From the NCBI GenBank assembly GCA_037447655.1, contig JBBHKE010000901.1, forward strand, positions 1-64,000: 64,000 bases of DNA, given 5' to 3'. Made by a program: the position numbers and the translations under genes. The notes under the pieces were generated by a model. The model saw nothing but the letters and a program-made list of their open reading frames with translations, did not search any database and was not told where the DNA came from. This document shows positions 32,722 through 43,956 of the stretch, piece by piece; positions within the stretch are counted from its first letter, which is position 1, and the number at the start of each line of letters is the position of its first letter. The stretch is from Zygnema cylindricum. Its lineage: Eukaryota > Streptophyta > Zygnematophyceae > Zygnematales > Zygnemataceae.

Positions 32722-34150
32722 GTGGAACATGTTATTAACCTTGAACCTGGATGTAATCCTCCTGTCACAGGAATTTATAAGCATAGCTTCTTTGAGCAAG
32801 AGTTAAAGAAACAAATCAAGGAGCTTCTGGAAAAAAGACATATTCAGCCTAGCAAGTCACCGTATGGAGCACCTGTTCTCTTCGTCGAAAAAAAAGACGG
32901 AACATTGAGGATGTGTGTTGACTATCGTAGTCTGAACAAGATTACGGTGAACGATAAGTATCCGTTACCTTTAATTTCTGATTTGATAGATCGTTTGAAA
33001 GGCGCTAAATTATTTTCTTTGATTGATCTACGTAGTGGCTTTAATCAGGTGCCAATTAGAACTGAAGATGTTGATAAAACTGTAATTATAACTAGAGTCG
33101 GTCATTTTGAATGGATAGTGATGCCATTTGGTTTAACAAATGCACCACCTACTTATCAAAGATTAATCAACCAAACATTTTCAGATTATATAGATGAGTT
33201 TGTTCAGGTGTTTATAGATGATATTTTAATTTATAGCGAATCTAAAGAACAACATGTAATTCATCTAAGGAAAGTGTTGGAAAGGTTAAGGGAAGGAAAG
33301 TTATATGGAAAATTGTCAAAATCCAGCTTTCTTAAAAGTGAACAATTATTTTTGGGATATATAGTTAGTGGGTAAGGTGTTAAAACAGATCCATCCAAAA
33401 TTACTACAATACAAAATTGGAAGCAACTCACTAATGTCAGAAAAGTTAGTTCATTTTTGGGATTGGCCACTTATTACAAGAAATTTATCAAAAACTTCAG
33501 TATGATCGCCGCACCATTGACGGATTTACTTCGGGAGAAGGAGACGTTTGTGTGGGGAGCCCTCCAAGAGAGAGCTTTCGAGGAACTAAAAGGGAAGTTG
33601 ACCTCTGCCCCTACACCGGTGTATCGTGATACTGCTAGGGAATTTGAAATGCTGATCACTACTGATGCATCTGATAAAGGTCTAGGTGCAATCATAAGTC
33701 AAAAAGTCGGCAAACATTTTCATCCTATTGCTTTTGACTCCAAGAAATTTAATGATGCTAAAAAAACCTATCTAGCACAAGAAAAAGAATTACTTGCAAT
33801 TGTTCATGCATTGGTGAAATGGCGTTGTTATTTGCATAATAAAGAATTTACAGTTCACTGTGATATTAAAGCACTCTCCTATCTACAGAGATTAAGTGAT
33901 GCACTCTCCTATCTACAGAGATTAAGTGATGCACAGATTATGACTGGCAGACAGGTTAGGTGGATGCAAAAATTAGCATATTTCAAATTTAAGGTCAAAC
34001 ATATTCCTGGAAAGACAAATGTAGTCGCAGATCTTTTAAGTAGATGTTTTGAAATAAGTGTGATGGTTCAGGAAGACTTATTTTTAGATGATGTTAGAAA
34101 TGGTTATGATAAAGATCCTTATTTTGTTGTGATTTGCAAGAATGTTGCGG
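32722..34150 (+). pseudogene. Gypsy-2 reverse transcriptase and RNase H
   Basis: RT is open from 32722 to 33375 and includes [20 protein letters not shown] (about 32884), [28 protein letters not shown] and [11 protein letters not shown] (about 33215), all catalytic residues present. A TAA follows YIVSG at 33373-33375 (GGGG in Gypsy-1). RNase H starts at 33457 (LATYYKKFIKNFSMIAAPLTD) with TTDASDKGLGAIISQ near 33658. It carries a perfect 30-bp tandem duplication (33871-33900 and 33901-33930) that adds ten residues (ALSYLQRLSD). This section is better preserved than in Gypsy-1. Confidence 0.85.
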
Positions 34151-34199
34151 GAGGGAATTCTGACCCATTGAATGAGAGGCATGTCAAAAACTTTATAAT

Positions 34200-34929
34200 A
34201 GAAGATGGTTTACTGTATTTGTGAAGAGGGGATAGGTTATGCATTCCTGAAATGAGAGACTTGAGAAAACAACTTTTACAGGAAGCCCATGAGCATTTAG
34301 GACATCTAGGTCGAGATAAGCTCTTAGTCGGTTGCAGAGTAGATTGTTTTGGCCAAGGATGGCAAGGAGATGTCCAAACACGTGGAAAGTTGTGTCCCTT
34401 GCCAACAAATTAAACCTAGTAACAACAAACCTAGAGGTCTCTTAAAACCTTTAGATATCACCGAAAGACCATGGGAATCTGTCAGTATGGATTTTATTGT
34501 CAAGTTACCAACTACATCTAGAAGAAATGATAGTATCATTGTCGTAGTCGATAGGTTCAATAAAACGACAATCTTTATCCCTTGGAAAACTACTCATTCA
34601 GTTGTAGATATTGCAAAGTTATATTTTGACAACGTGGTCACACGTCATGGAGTTCCCCTGTCTGTAGACGGTGATAGGGATACTAAATTTACGTCTACAT
34701 TTTGGAAAAAATTGCAGCAAAATTTAGGCACTGAATTGAAAATGAGTACCTCTTATCATCCTCAGACAAATGGACATACAAAAAGGATGAACCGTACACT
34801 GGAAGAAAAGCTTAGGACTGTTTGCACTGGAGTTCAAAACACATGGGAATCTAAATTGCCATTAATGGAATTTGCAAATAATTCATGCAAACATGATAGT
34901 ACAAGATTCTCACCGTTTGAAGTTGCATA
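34200..34929 (+). pseudogene. Gypsy-2 integrase, truncated
   Basis: The zinc-binding part (HEHLGHLGRDK near 34287) is followed by a one-base deletion near 34320, then CVPCQQ near 34393 and MDFIVKLP near 34489. The core continues with DGDRDTKFTS near 34669. The catalytic Glu of GQTERMN is changed to Lys (GHTKRMN near 34773; GAA to AAA). The gene stops at 34929 in the ...FEVAY segment where the LTR starts. It could not be functional even without the truncation. Confidence 0.85.
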
Positions 34930-35390
34930 TGTTGAAATTTATAGATTTCTACAGTATTTTCTAGGTTTAAATATGTTAGTATAAAAGGAAAAGAAAAGGA
35001 CGGGCAGCCTGCCTCCACCTCCTCTCTCTAGCCCCCATACTTGTTGTAGTCACTGAAAGATAGAGAGGGAGGTTGATCCATGGCTGCCTTAGTTCAAACA
35101 GGCAGTTATTTCTAGTAGGTTACTAAAAATATACTTGACGGACCTGAGATTTGATCCCGGTACCTTGGGTTCGTCAAGTTGGTCGATAGCGGTCAGCTTT
35201 ATCCTATTAGACTAGGACCAATGCTAAATGCTATTATATGTGATAGATATATATATCCATAAGGAGGAACACATTCATTTAACTAAAACCGTATACGGCT
35301 TGCATAGATACAGTTTTATGAAAGTACGAAGTACGACACTCTTTCAAAACGAATACCACGCATTTTGTTTTGACAGCGAAACAAATATCG
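34930..35390 (+). mobile_element. Copia LTR family C, 5' part
   Basis: It begins TGTTGAAATTTATAG inside the Gypsy-2 integrase. It matches 39186-39650 up to GACAGCGAAACAAAT. It contains the GAGA-rich leader, CCATGGCTGCC near 35078 and the antisense tRNA-like module at 35132-35217, where CTTGACGGACC and GGTTCGTCAAG can pair. It stops abruptly at 35390 at a fragment of RT. Confidence 0.75.
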
Positions 35391-35485
35391 ACAAAAGGAG
35401 GGAGTTGACTACGAGGAAACTTTTGCCCCGGTGGTTAGATTTCCCTCCGTCCGCATACTTCTCAGCCTGGCAGCAGCGGAAGAAG
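35391..35485 (+). pseudogene. 95-bp fragment of Copia reverse transcriptase
   Basis: In one frame it reads [19 protein letters not shown] and then [10 protein letters not shown], the RT segment found in Copia-1 near 9835-9925. DNA identity to that segment is high by eye. It is joined directly to LTR C on the left and to unknown sequence on the right, so it is a rearrangement or template-switch product rather than part of an intact pol. Confidence 0.8.
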
Positions 35486-35600
35486 AATCTGGTCCGGCTG
35501 GGTGCGCTCGTTCACCCGTACTTGAAGGGCCGCATAGAGGAAGAAGGTCCAGAAATCCTTGATTAGATAAAAGGGGTACGTGTGAAGCACACGAGCTTGA
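35486..35600. other. Unplaced GC-richer segment
   Basis: About 115 bp of higher GC than its neighbours, not matched elsewhere in the window. One frame reads [20 protein letters not shown]. It could be captured host or element coding sequence; I do not recognise it. Confidence 0.35.
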
Positions 35601-36289
35601 CACACCAATTAGAGGATTGTATCGCACATAAATTACAGGTGCCGGAGTACACTATTTACGCCATTTGTACGGCATGGCTATGACTATGACATCTATCACA
35701 TTCGGACTTGTTATCGTGCGCTCCGGAGATTCCGCAAAATCGTAAGATGTTGCCACGTGTCATCCGGAGTGGCACTGACCGCAAAACGCCAAAACGCCCA
35801 CTCCGCGATATCGGCTCCTACCATGGCTGTCTGATCAAGAGTGGCTATTAATTTTAGCCGTCAAAAATAAATATGCCGCATATTTGTTTCGTGTGGTATC
35901 CTAATTCGTATTAAATCTAGTTGTATCTATGTGTTGAGAATCTTATTTGTTATGTTAAATGAATTAGTCTACGTGTTAACCTTTAAATTTCTATCAAACC
36001 CTACATACCTCAGCTTAGGTCCTAGTCTATAGGCTAAAGCTAACGGCTACAGGCATATTGACAGACAGCAGGTACCAGTATAAAATCTTGGGTTCGTCAA
36101 ACTATTTTTTGGTAAATCCACCAAAGCTGCTCCTTTTCTCTCTAGAGGGCCTAAGCAGCTATAGCTCTACCTCCCTTTTTAGCCTTCATTGATTACAACA
36201 ACTGTGGGGGCTTGGAGAAGGGAGTTAGAGGCAGACTGCCTCTGCTTTTTCTATCGAAATACATACCAGAAAATAGTTAAATTTCAACA
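35601..36289 (-). repeat. Copia-F 3' LTR (partial)
   Basis: It matches 38735-39185 over its left part. An antisense tRNA-like module lies at 36029-36100 on the plus strand (AGGCTAAAGCTAACGGC, then AAAATCTTGGGTTCG). The part equivalent to 38276-38735 is missing. Confidence 0.7.
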
Positions 36290-36604
36290 CTCCTCTTATT
36301 TTCTAGTCTACTTTTTCTTTCAACTCACACTTAATAACACAACAAAAACAAACATGTTTTTTTCTTTTTCTTTTCTTTTCATAAAAGTTTAACAAAGTAC
36401 CTTCATTCTTGAAACAATGTATTAGATGAACCGAAATAATAAATGCATCACACATTTTTGTTTGCATGCCATTTTTCATAAATCTGACTTTTGGAGCAAA
36501 GATTTTATCCACCTCATCCCTTTTTCATCATAGAAAAATTCAGATTCCCACTTGCAGTTCAAACAACCAGCTCCATCCCCAACCTGCAACACATACTTAG
36601 ATAC

Positions 36605-37144
36605 TTACCCTTTTACAAGCACACCTTCATAAATGGCATCACTCGCATTAGTGATGTCAAATCCATTACCCCCCAAATTTATCCTTAAATCAATAGCCCT
36701 TACTAAGTTCCTCATAAAATCTATATTGTCCGTACTCATATATTTGTCCATGATGATTACCCCATTTTCTGAACTTCCCTCACTCTCTCGTATGGAATTC
36801 TTTCCACTATCACTTTCTATTTTGATTCCCAAAAAATATTTCTCCTCCCTTAAACCATTCATAAAATATTCCTCATCTCCCCAATCCTTTGGAGCCCCCT
36901 CTAGATTTACTTCTCCCTTTTCCATGGAATCCATTGAAGTCTCCTCTTTCGACCTAATTTCTGTCTCCAAAATATATATGAAAATATCCTCAATATTCTG
37001 ATTTTTCCCTTTTTCCAATTTTAATTCTAGATATGGCTTTCTCATTTCTAAGTCATTTACCCTACACTCCTTGACCTCCTTATCATGCTTAACTCCGTCG
37101 AATACCACCTTTCTCTTTACTTCTTTTATACCTCCAAAGCACAC
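36605..37144 (-). pseudogene. Copia-F RT/RNase H remnant
   Basis: On the minus strand it reads EKYFLGIKIESD near 36830 (cf. ARYILGIQIERD of Copia-1) and NLVRAIDLRINLGGNGFDIT near 36700 (cf. YLVGTRDLWLHLGGENTDIT). The stretch from the upstream part (GIKEVKRKVVFDGVKHDKEV) to the RT remnant skips the RT catalytic blocks. It is a decayed in-frame fusion created by deletion, not an active gene. Confidence 0.7.
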
Positions 37145-38260
37145 TGTTGCTTTCGTGGAATTTCTGTGTGCTTTTCTCTCTTCCCCATACTACCGATGCG
37201 AAGAAGTTCTGAAATATCTTCATCTTGTTTCTCTTCTTCCCTTTCTTCCTCCTCATCCACATTCCAACTTCTAATTTCTTCGAAACAAGGACATTCCTCC
37301 ATAGAGTGACCCGGTTCCCTATGAAAGAAGCAAACCTCTCCTTTCAAAGCTCCTTTCTTTTTTCCTCTCCCTCTATTTCCACCAAAGTTCTGATAAGGTT
37401 TATCTTTGTGTTTCTTCCTCTCATCATGCTTCCGCGCGTCACCATCATTCCTCTCTTCACGCTTTCGCACGTCACCACCATTCCTCTCATCATGCTTCCG
37501 CCAGTCACCACCAGCTATTAGTGCATTCACCCTGTCACTTCCCCTACGAAGCTCTTAAGTATTTTAGCTCACAAGAATCATCCCCCTGGTAATGCTCCAA
37601 GTCTATGAGAAACCATCCTTTTCTTGCATACGGTTAATGATGTTTTCGTACTTATCTGGGAGTTTCATAATTAGTGTGTTAATCTTTCTCTCCTCGGATG
37701 CGAAATATCCTGCACTAGCAAGCTCAACATATAACGCAGCAATAACATTGCAAAACTCTAGCATGCTACCGCCTTTATAAACATAGGCCTCTATTTATTC
37801 TTTTACTAATTGTTGCCTCTGTATATTTTCACTCTTATATGTCTTAATTAGAGCGTCCCAAATTTTTGAAGATTTGGTTAAGGCTATAAGAGTGATAGCT
37901 TTAGACTTAGACACGTTTCTAAGTATGAGATGTTTTGCTACAGTATTTTTACACTCCCAAATTTTACCATCAACCGTAGCCGAGAGCCTAGCTCCCCTCA
38001 CCATAGATGTTCCTCTACCTTCCTCCCGTATTCTCCCTTCCACCGTAATGATTTTCCCTTCACCTTCCGTTGCATCTAAACTCTGGATGGTTTTCTGGGA
38101 AGCCCCAGATGAATCTCCATGGTGAGCTCCACCAAAGCCCGATGGCAAACACCTCACTTGTCCCGAAACAATTCCCTATACGTGCTTTTCGAAAAGCAAT
38201 CCCTCCATCGTAAATTTCCAATAAGTGAAGTCTGTTCCATCAAACATAGGCACCCTATAT
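37126..38260 (-). pseudogene. Copia-F gag remnant
   Basis: Minus-strand frames at 37795-38157 (GFGGAHHGDSSGASQ; VAKHLILRNVSKSKAITLI) match the N-terminal gag of Copia-1 (NMAAKHFILRHL). Those at 37126-37530 carry the nucleocapsid: CFFHREPGHSMEEC has the first Cys, His and last Cys of a CCHC knuckle but His for the second Cys. A stop and shift separate the two parts near 37560-37790. MKLPDKYENIINRM-like sequence is visible near 37630-37680. Confidence 0.7.
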
Positions 38261-38275
38261 GGTGGGCCAATAACT
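38261..38275 (-). promoter_or_regulatory. Copia-F primer binding site (degenerate)
   Basis: The minus strand reads AGTTATTGGCCCACC next to the LTR end GAGTTTCA. It is the same anticodon-arm type as Copia-1, but with changes that turn the internal ATG into ATTGG, so the Gag start codon is lost here. Confidence 0.65.
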
Positions 38276-39185
38276 TGAAACTCTATGGGGTCAGTTCCCC
38301 CACAGAATTCGCTGATCCAAAGAAGCTTATCTAGATATTGCCGACTCTAAGTAGATACGAACCCAAGTGACTGACACCTTGACAATCATAGACCCAATAT
38401 AGCTTCACCCTTGTGAAATAATACTTTTTGTATACTCAGTTCCCCAACAGAATGCAAAGTTAGAATATGAGTATTTGGATACATTCCCCTGCTTTGACTT
38501 TCCCTTGAAAATACCACCACCCTGGCAAGCAAAAACTTTGACCAACTACCTCTTTCTGTAGCTTGGACTCCCTTGAGTCCGCAGCAAAAAGAAACTTTTA
38601 ATTTGCTCCCCTGAGTAGTTAGTTTGGCTTGTCAAAGTTGACCTTTTGTACAGAAGCTCTCTCAGAGAGAGGCGACTACCTACTATTTTTCTAAGTCCTT
38701 AATCCTGCTCTTAACCCTCTACTACTGAGGTATGGCACCAATCAGATGACTGTATCGCACATAAATTACAGGTGCCGGAGTACTTTATGTACGCCATTTG
38801 TACAGCATGGCCATGACTGTGACATCTATCACATTCGGACTTGTTATCTTGCGCTCCAGAGGCTCCGCAAATTCGTAAGATGTTGCCACGTGTCATCCGG
38901 AGTGGCGGTGACCGCAAAACGCCAAAACGCCCACTCCGCAATATCGGCTCCTACCATGGCTGTCTGATCAAGAATGGCTTTTAATATTAGCCGTCAAAAT
39001 AAATATGCCATATATTTGTTTCATGCGGTATCCTAATTCGTACTAAATCTAGCTGTATCTATGTGCTGAGAATCTTATTTGTTACGTTAAACGAATTAGT
39101 CTAGGTGTTAACCTTTAAATATCCATCGAACTTTATATATTTCAGCTGAGGTCCTAGTCTATAGGCCGAAGCTAACGGCTACAGG
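38276..39185 (-). repeat. Copia-F 5' LTR (partial)
   Basis: Its end on the minus strand is CCCCATAGAGTTTCA. It parallels the solo LTR at 3392-4648 (same order: TGACTGAC..CCTTGAC, CTCAGTTCC, CCTTGAGTCCGCAGC hairpin, GGTGCCGGAGTAC GTAC array). The LTR start is missing because LTR C begins at 39186 within the CTAACGGCTACAGG of its tRNA-like module. Confidence 0.75.
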
Positions 39186-40217
39186 TGTTGAAAATAATAG
39201 ATTTCTAGAGTATTTTCTAGGTTTAATAGGTTAGTATAAAAGAAAAGAAAAAGGACGGACAGCCTGCCTCCACCTCCTCTCTCTAGCCCCCATACTTGTT
39301 GTAGTCACTGAAAGATAGAGAGGGAGGTTGATCCATGGCTGCCTTAGTTCAAACAGGCTGTTATTTTTAGTAGGTTACTAAAAATATACCTGACGGACCC
39401 GGGATTTGATCTCGGTACCTGCGGTTCATCAAGTTGGCCGATAGCGGTCAGCTTTATCCTTTTAGACTAGGGCCAATGCTAAATGCTATAGTATGTGACA
39501 GATATATATATTTAGAGAGGAACAAATACATTTAACTAAAACTGTATACGGCATGCATAGATACAATTTTATGAAAGTACAAAGTACGATACTATTTCAA
39601 AACGGATACCATGCATTTTGTTCCGACAGCGAAACAAATGTCGCGCAAGTATTTATATCGGCTAAGATTGCATCTCGCTGCAAATCCAACGGCGCACATC
39701 ATCGCCGAAATCCCGGAGTGGTCACTTTGGCGTTTTGTGACGTGGCATGACCTAGAGCCACGTGGAGAGATGACATTCGGTCATGAGAATTCCGAGGAAT
39801 GTACGGACGAGTGAAAAGTAGACACGCGTCCGCTAAATAGCCTTGTCGTACATAGGCCGTACAAAAGGTACACCGACAGTAGTACTTTTTGGTACGGTAC
39901 AGTAATCTGATTGGTCCGTACTTCAGTAGATAGAAGTTATTAGAGGGAATCAGGACTTAGAAAATTTTGGTAGGTAGTCACCTCTCCCTTTGAGAGTTTG
40001 TACAAATTGGCATTTTTACTGCCTCATAACTTATCGGCTGGTTGGCCGTTTTCAGTGATTCTTTTTGCTACTGACTCAAGGGAGTCCAGGTTGCATAGGG
40101 GTGTAGTCAAACTATCATTTTGCCTTGCAGGACAGCAGTGGTTGTGGCTTTAAGTGGGTTAGTTAAATACTATCTAGATGCTTCCTGTATTCCGTGGTCC
40201 AATAGAGGACACAGAAT
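39186..40217 (+). mobile_element. Copia LTR family C, near-complete
   Basis: It starts TGTTGAAAATAATAG and runs to GGACACAGAAT near 40217, where the expected ...ATTGCA end is lost. It includes CCATGGCTGCC (near 39332), the antisense tRNA-like module (39390-39475), a GTAC array (39844-39900), ATTGGTCCGTAC and the hairpin GACTCAAGGGAGTC. No polypurine tract precedes it and no primer site follows. Confidence 0.75.
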
Positions 40218-40257
40218 ATAGGGCTAAAGAGTGACTTATGTCACTCTCAACAAAAGG

Positions 40258-40328
40258 TTGAGTCCGGCAGGACTCGAACCTCTGACCGGCAGAGCGCGGC
40301 GCAGCCGTTAGCTCTAGCCAGTCTGTCA
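40258..40328 (-). other. tRNA-like module antisense to LTR D
   Basis: On the minus strand GGCTAGAGCTAACGGCTGC (A-box-like) is followed by GAGGTTCGAGTCCTGCC, which contains a perfect B-box core GGTTCGAGTCC. Stems are imperfect, so this is tRNA-derived rather than a functional tRNA gene. Confidence 0.6.
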
Positions 40329-41054
40329 TAGAAGTCCGTTAGGATACATCAGGTTTGATATATATTTAAACAGTGTTACGACATAAATTCGGTTAACAGA
40401 ATGACGAACGAAGGAACATAGAACCAAGTATTATATAGTGCGAACATTATCTCGCAGGAAAACAAATGAATCGGACATTTGTTTCGACGGGGGACATTTA
40501 ATGTCGGACTTAATCTGACGGTGTATATCACTGCCGAGATCGCGAAATGGTCACTTTGGCGTTTATGGACGTGGCATGACGTGGCGCCACGCGGAGGGAT
40601 GACATTTGGTAGCAGGAATTTCGGCGAACATAAGGACAAGTTAAAAGTGGACACGCGTCCACTTAATAGGGTTGCCGTACATAGGCCGTACAGAAAGTAC
40701 ATCGGCCATAGTACTTTTCTGTACCCTACTGTGATCTGATTGGTTCGTACTTCAATAGATAGGGGTAGTGAGAGGGAATTAAGACTTAGAGAATTTGGTA
40801 GATAGGTACCTCTCTCCCTTTAAGAGTTTGTATAAACTTGGCATTTTTTCCGACTCATAACTTATCGGCTGGTTAGCCGTTTTCAGTGATTCTTTTTGCT
40901 ACTCACTCAGGGGAGTCTAGGTTGCATAAGGGTGCAGTCAAACTATCATTTTGCCTTCAGGACAGCACTGGTTGTGGCTTGAAGTGGGTTAGTTAAATAC
41001 TATCAAGAGGCTTTTGTATTCTGTGGTCCAATGGAGGACACATAATTGCAGGTT

Positions 41055-41450
41055 ATGGGCCCACCCTCTAGGGTGCCCAGCTTCAATGGATCTGGGTTCA
41101 TCTATTGGGAAGGCATGATGATGGGAGTTTTGTGGGAAAAACGATACTGGGGTATCGTCAGTGGACAAGTGAAACATCCACGATCGGGAACTCCACCAGG
41201 ATTTGTAGGAGTAAGGATTCCTGCAGCAACGGCTGCCTCAGCGGAGGAGGCAGATGATGGGGACAGCAGTGTGTCCGAAAAGGGGAAAGGGAAGGAGACA
41301 CCCCTCACTCCTATTGCCACAGTCTCGGGAGCAACGACTGTGAAGACCGCGGAGAATGATACTCAAATGTGGGAGGATGTAAACATGGCTGCCAAGAACT
41401 TGTTATCCTCACTCCCCACAGAGGAAGGGAAAGGGGAAAAGCCTGTGTGA
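41055..41450 (+). pseudogene. Copia-D gag N-terminus
   Basis: It opens MGPPSRVPSFNGSGFIYWEG at the ATG inside the primer site and parallels Copia-1 gag (GVLWEKRYWGIVSGQV; PPGFVGVRIP; ENDTQMWEDVNMAAKNLL). A TAA in the LTR upstream (GGACACATAATTGC) removes any longer N-terminal extension, so here the primer-site ATG is the first usable start. A TGA at 41448-41450 ends it, and no further gag is visible before the gap. Confidence 0.8.
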
Positions 41451-41707
41451 CGACAGGGGTAGTAGACGGAGGAGGCGACTCCGTCGGCAACGACGTCCTT
41501 AGGAATGAGGATGTTTAGGACCACCTCAAGGGCTAGCACCTACAAAGTGAACAGGTGACTGCTATGGGGTCATAGCAAAAAGGGTGTTTTGAGGGTAGTA
41601 GTACGGAAGGGTTATCTACTTGGGTCTAGGTAACTTCGACCCGTGGGATCTCCCACCCGGGTATTGGACGTTAATACACAGGAGGTAACCTGGTGTCTTA
41701 TGTTTTC

Positions 41708-42402
41708 NNNNNNNNNNNNNNNNNNNNNNNNNNNNNNNNNNNNNNNNNNNNNNNNNNNNNNNNNNNNNNNNNNNNNNNNNNNNNNNNNNNNNNNNNNNNN
41801 NNNNNNNNNNNNNNNNNNNNNNNNNNNNNNNNNNNNNNNNNNNNNNNNNNNNNNNNNNNNNNNNNNNNNNNNNNNNNNNNNNNNNNNNNNNNNNNNNNNN
41901 NNNNNNNNNNNNNNNNNNNNNNNNNNNNNNNNNNNNNNNNNNNNNNNNNNNNNNNNNNNNNNNNNNNNNNNNNNNNNNNNNNNNNNNNNNNNNNNNNNNN
42001 NNNNNNNNNNNNNNNNNNNNNNNNNNNNNNNNNNNNNNNNNNNNNNNNNNNNNNNNNNNNNNNNNNNNNNNNNNNNNNNNNNNNNNNNNNNNNNNNNNNN
42101 NNNNNNNNNNNNNNNNNNNNNNNNNNNNNNNNNNNNNNNNNNNNNNNNNNNNNNNNNNNNNNNNNNNNNNNNNNNNNNNNNNNNNNNNNNNNNNNNNNNN
42201 NNNNNNNNNNNNNNNNNNNNNNNNNNNNNNNNNNNNNNNNNNNNNNNNNNNNNNNNNNNNNNNNNNNNNNNNNNNNNNNNNNNNNNNNNNNNNNNNNNNN
42301 NNNNNNNNNNNNNNNNNNNNNNNNNNNNNNNNNNNNNNNNNNNNNNNNNNNNNNNNNNNNNNNNNNNNNNNNNNNNNNNNNNNNNNNNNNNNNNNNNNNN
42401 NN
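41708..42402. other. Assembly gap (695 N)
   Basis: Undetermined bases. The rest of Copia-D and the start of Copia-2 would lie here. Confidence 1.
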
Positions 42403-42967
42403 TAAATCTGAGCCAACACTAGGTGAGGGTGATCCTCAGTGAGAACGTGGTCGTCCTCGTCCACCTTGTGATCTCGATTATCCTCGTGAACGTTATACTC
42501 GACTCGGTAATAGTCTGTACAATCGCCTTCGTTAGTGTTCCACCTGCTCCTGCTGGTGCAAGAGTGACTCCTAGTGGGAGTGGATCACAACCGAGTCTAA
42601 ATGCCCATGACCTAAAACAAGGTATACTCACACTATTTGTTGTGTTAGAATGTTATATGTACGGCTGGAATGCCTCCGTACAGCTTAGTGTAGTTTCGGT
42701 GTATAGAAGTAGGACTTAATGAATTTCATTCATTAGGAACAAATGATATGAAAACTGTACACTCAGTTTTATGTAATTCCATTTCTGCATATCTTATAGA
42801 TATTTGGTCGGTTCTCATTAAAATTTTGTGTGTGTGTTTCTTTATATGTTATCTACACTGTGTTAAATATTCAGGACCATTAGATCATTTTATTGAAAGT
42901 TATAGTCTGTCAAAGTTGCTGTTCAGCCATCGGTATTTGTGGAAGCTTCCTCTTTTGTTTTGTTCTA
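42403..42967 (+). other. Copia-2 5' LTR end and leader (partial)
   Basis: From about 42650 the sequence (TGTACGGCTGGAATGC...GTACAGCTTAGTGTAG) matches 47540 onward after the Copia-2 3' LTR start, so it is LTR and leader. 42403-42640 is not repeated elsewhere in the window and shows CTCGT-rich low-complexity sequence without a recognised product. The LTR end and primer site cannot be fixed because both copies continue into the leader. Confidence 0.55.
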
Positions 42968-43956
42968 TGATGACTAATGCTGCATCTTCTTCATCGTCAG
43001 TGCCAGCAGTTGTCTCAGAACAACAGGTCACGGGCTCGCCTTCACGAATTTCGGTCTTTCATGGACGCGAATATCTGTATTGGGCAGATTTGGTTAAGTC
43101 TTACTTCAAGCAAGTGAAACTTATTGATGTGTTAAATGGATCACTGGCAGAATCTGATGCCAGCTTTGATCAAAAAAATGACCAAGCTTTGCATTTAGTA
43201 AAGCTTATGATATCAAAAGAATTGCATATGACATATATTAATGTTACAAAGGCATCAGAATTGTGGGATGCATTGAAATCTTCTTATGTTAAAGCTAGTG
43301 ACCAGCATGTGATTATAACTGCTGGTCAGATCTATGAGTATAAGTACACAGGTGGTAGCATGGTGGAATACACTAATCGATTTCGAATGTTACTGTCAGA
43401 AAACGCATGTTCTGGGGGGACTTTCTACCCTTATCATCAGGCCATGATTCTCTTTCAAAATGCTTCCTAATGAATATAAAGGAGCCTCAGATGAAATGAA
43501 AAAAAAAGTCTAAACCTCTTTGGAATTTGCAAACAGCTATAGAGTTTATCTTGGCAGAAAAAGGCTACTCAGACAGTTTTAGGATTTGGAAAACCAGCAG
43601 TAGCATTTATGGCTCAGTTTCAGAGGGAAAGTAGATATCAAGGGAATCAGTTTAATCCTCAGTTTGAGAAATGTGTTTATTGCTATACTGATGGTCACTC
43701 CTTCAGAGCTTGTCCTTTGTATATAATAGCTCTTGAAATAGGTACCTTTCGGAAAGGATGGAGACACCGCGTACCTCCCATTCCCCAAAAACCTCCGAAT
43801 AAAACTGTTGCATTTTCAGCGGAGGATACAGAATTGAAGAAGAAAACGACAGTGGAAACGACACCTAATGTGCTCAGTTTTCCAAAAACTGATGACAAAG
43901 AGTTCTTCGCTCTTGCCAAAGTCGACATGGTGGAAGGAGAAAAGGACCTCGGATAG
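42968..43956 (+). pseudogene. Copia-2 gag
   Basis: Start at MMTNAASSSSSVPAVV (42968). The gag domain has FHGREYLYWADLVKSYFKQV (about 43060), ASELWDALKSSYV and MVEYTNRFRMLL, typical of UBN2-type Copia gag. A stop at 43468-43470 and frameshifts near 43420 and 43500 break it. The nucleocapsid part follows from 43609 with CVYCYTDGHSFRACP, a CCHC knuckle with normal spacing (about 43672). The start of the same gag is duplicated at about 47849-47898. Confidence 0.8.

Larger units (their letters stand above)
28806..34929 (+). mobile_element. Gypsy-2 LTR retrotransposon, 3'-truncated
   Basis: Same family as Gypsy-1. It has a complete 5' LTR (28806-29774), primer site (29777), leader, gag, protease, RT, RNase H and integrase. 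It is cut in the integrase catalytic-core segment at 34929, where a Copia-type LTR (TGTTGAAAT) begins. Neither the rest of integrase nor a 3' LTR is found in the window. Multiple stops and indels make it inactive. Confidence 0.9.
35601..39185 (-). mobile_element. Copia-F, deleted minus-strand Copia
   Basis: Read on the minus strand: 5' LTR (39185 down to 38276, lacking its start), primer site (38275-38261), gag remnants, a large deletion of protease-integrase and most of RT, an RT/RNase H remnant, polypurine tract AATAAGAGGAG, and 3' LTR starting TGTTGAAAT at 36289 and running to about 35601, where it is truncated. Both LTRs belong to a type related to solo LTR A. The element is bounded by LTR C on both sides, showing repeated insertion or rearrangement. 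Confidence 0.75.
40218..41707 (+). mobile_element. Copia-D, 5' part up to the gap
   Basis: The LTR (about 40222-41050) has an antisense tRNA-like module at 40258-40328, a GTAC array at 40675-40725 and the end CATAATTGCA. Primer site GGTTATGGGCCCACC is at 41051-41065 and the first part of gag follows. Everything from 41708 is undetermined sequence. The LTR start is not a TGTTG, so its 5' boundary with LTR C is uncertain. Confidence 0.75.

Noticed and set aside
36633-37521. Plus-strand frames in the Copia-F interior
   Set aside because: They are antisense to recognisable gag and RNase H remnants on the minus strand.
40258-40328. A functional tRNA gene on the minus strand
   Set aside because: The B-box is perfect, but acceptor and anticodon stems do not pair properly, and the same module recurs inside other LTRs.
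41616-42464. Long open frames on both strands across the N run
   Set aside because: They consist of undetermined bases and carry no information.
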